Assembly: GCF_024494355.1 (NCBI RefSeq)
Contig: NZ_JAKNQY010000002.1
Location: forward strand, 124,001 to 188,000
DNA length: 64,000 nt
DNA from: Pseudomonas sp. Q11
GTDB taxonomy: Bacteria > Pseudomonadota > Gammaproteobacteria > Pseudomonadales > Pseudomonadaceae
Direction: 5' to 3'
Position numbers and translations under genes: made by a program
Shown here: in pieces, positions 63,434 to 64,000 of the stretch
How positions within the stretch are numbered: the first letter of the stretch is position 1
Layout: every line of letters starts with the position of its first letter
Notes under the pieces: model-generated
The model's input: the letters and a program-made list of their open reading frames with translations, nothing else
The model's database searches: none
Told to the model about the DNA's origin: nothing

Positions 63434-64000
63434 CAGCGAACCCCAGGCTGCCTTGTTTGACCAGCTCGCAGATCAGGCCGCGACCGTCTTCGTCGTCCAA
63501 CCATGGGCCGAGGTTTTCGCTGTGCAGGGCGTCGGCGGCGCAGATCATTTTCAGCAGGTCGCGCAGCTTGCCGGGCAGGTAGCGGCTTTGGCCGCTGGCG
63601 AACAGCAGCAGGTCGTCATCGACTTCCGACCAGGCCAGGCGGGCGCTTGGGTTGCGGATGATCACTGCGCCCTGTTCCAGGCCGGCCAGCAAGTCATCTT
63701 CTTCCATTTCCGGGCCTACCACCAGTTCCGGGTAGCGAGGCTCGGTCATGAACTGGCCGAACCAGGTCAGCAGCAGGCGCTCGTCGCTCATGTGCTCGGC
63801 CAGCAGGCCCTTGAGGCGATCGAGGGCGTCGTGCTGGATTTGATGCGGGTCGGCCACCGGGCGTGCATCGGCGTCGGTGTAGCGTTCTTCATCCGGCAGG
63901 AACTGGCTGAGGAAGTCGGTGAAGTGGGTCAGCACTTCGGCAGCGCTCGGCGCACGAAAGCCCACCGAGTAAGTCATGCAGTCATCCACGGCCACGCCGC
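63426..64000 (-). CDS. roxA: Ribosomal protein uL16 arginine hydroxylase RoxA/YcfD (partial, 5' end outside window)
   Basis: About 191 codons of the C-terminal half; the reading frame is open to the window edge (…GVAVDDCMTYSVGFRAPS…), which aligns with …NYSVGFRAP… of E. coli YcfD (about 373 residues). The visible part is the end of the JmjC-like cupin, then the dimerisation and winged-helix domains. The iron-binding His/Asp/His motif lies in the missing N-terminal half. YcfD is a 2OG/Fe(II) oxygenase that hydroxylates an arginine of ribosomal protein L16. The apparent start at 63995 is not real. Confidence 0.88.
   Translation of the reverse strand, partial: GVAVDDCMTYSVGFRAPSAAEVLTHFTDFLSQFLPDEERYTDADARPVADPHQIQHDALDRLKGLLAEHMSDERLLLTWFGQFMTEPRYPELVVGPEMEEDDLLAGLEQGAVIIRNPSARLAWSEVDDDLLLFASGQSRYLPGKLRDLLKMICAADALHSENLGPWLDDEDGRGLICELVKQGSLGFADE

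Overview
The window reads as chromosome of a fluorescent-group Pseudomonas. The evidence is high GC, a 13-gene nuo operon with fused nuoCD, a 441-residue isocitrate lyase, many Pseudomonas-type REP palindromes between genes (a GTGGGAGC...GCTCGCGA family and a TGTGGCGAGGG family), and many LysR and GlxA/AraC regulators. I see no rRNA, tRNA, insertion sequence, prophage or CRISPR array.

Bases 1-31,000 form an accessory island for quaternary-ammonium and sulfonium ('onium') compounds. Its left end has a StcD/DgcA-type flavin demethylase (cut by the window edge) divergent from etfB-etfA. Next come a betaine-type periplasmic binding protein, an Ldh_2-family imine reductase homologue, a cupin with the residue pattern of the DMSP lyase DddQ, a free-standing PutA-like ribbon-helix-helix protein and a 2OG-Fe(II) oxygenase. 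A long minus-strand block (18,460 down to 8,303) encodes a Rieske betaine monooxygenase, ProV-ProW-ProX, a DddP-like DMSP lyase of the M24 fold, a decayed GlxA regulator, a DHDPS-family enzyme, a DadA/PuuB-like FAD oxidase and an intact GlxA regulator. A plus-strand block (18,681-24,677) encodes a LysR regulator, an aminoaldehyde dehydrogenase, a second DHDPS-family enzyme, a second FAD oxidase and an EamA transporter. A dCACHE chemoreceptor and two more GlxA/AraC regulators follow. My reading is uptake and stepwise demethylation of proline betaine or a related betaine, with electrons going to ETF, plus C-S lyase chemistry on DMSP or a similar sulfonium compound. The substrates are inferred.

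Bases 31,000-44,460 hold mixed accessory genes. These include two paralogous winged-helix/ATPase regulators that meet tail to tail (one apparently truncated), an alpha/beta hydrolase, a LysR-DoxX-monooxygenase-amidohydrolase-isochorismatase set, a third LysR, a hemerythrin and an LhgO-like oxidase. REP palindromes separate many of them.

Bases 44,479-59,422 are the complete respiratory complex I operon nuoA-N, all on the minus strand, closed by a strong terminator. Beyond it lie aceA with its own terminator, an orphan secretin-domain protein, a GNAT acetyltransferase and the 3' part of the ribosomal oxygenase gene roxA (ycfD), which runs off the right edge.
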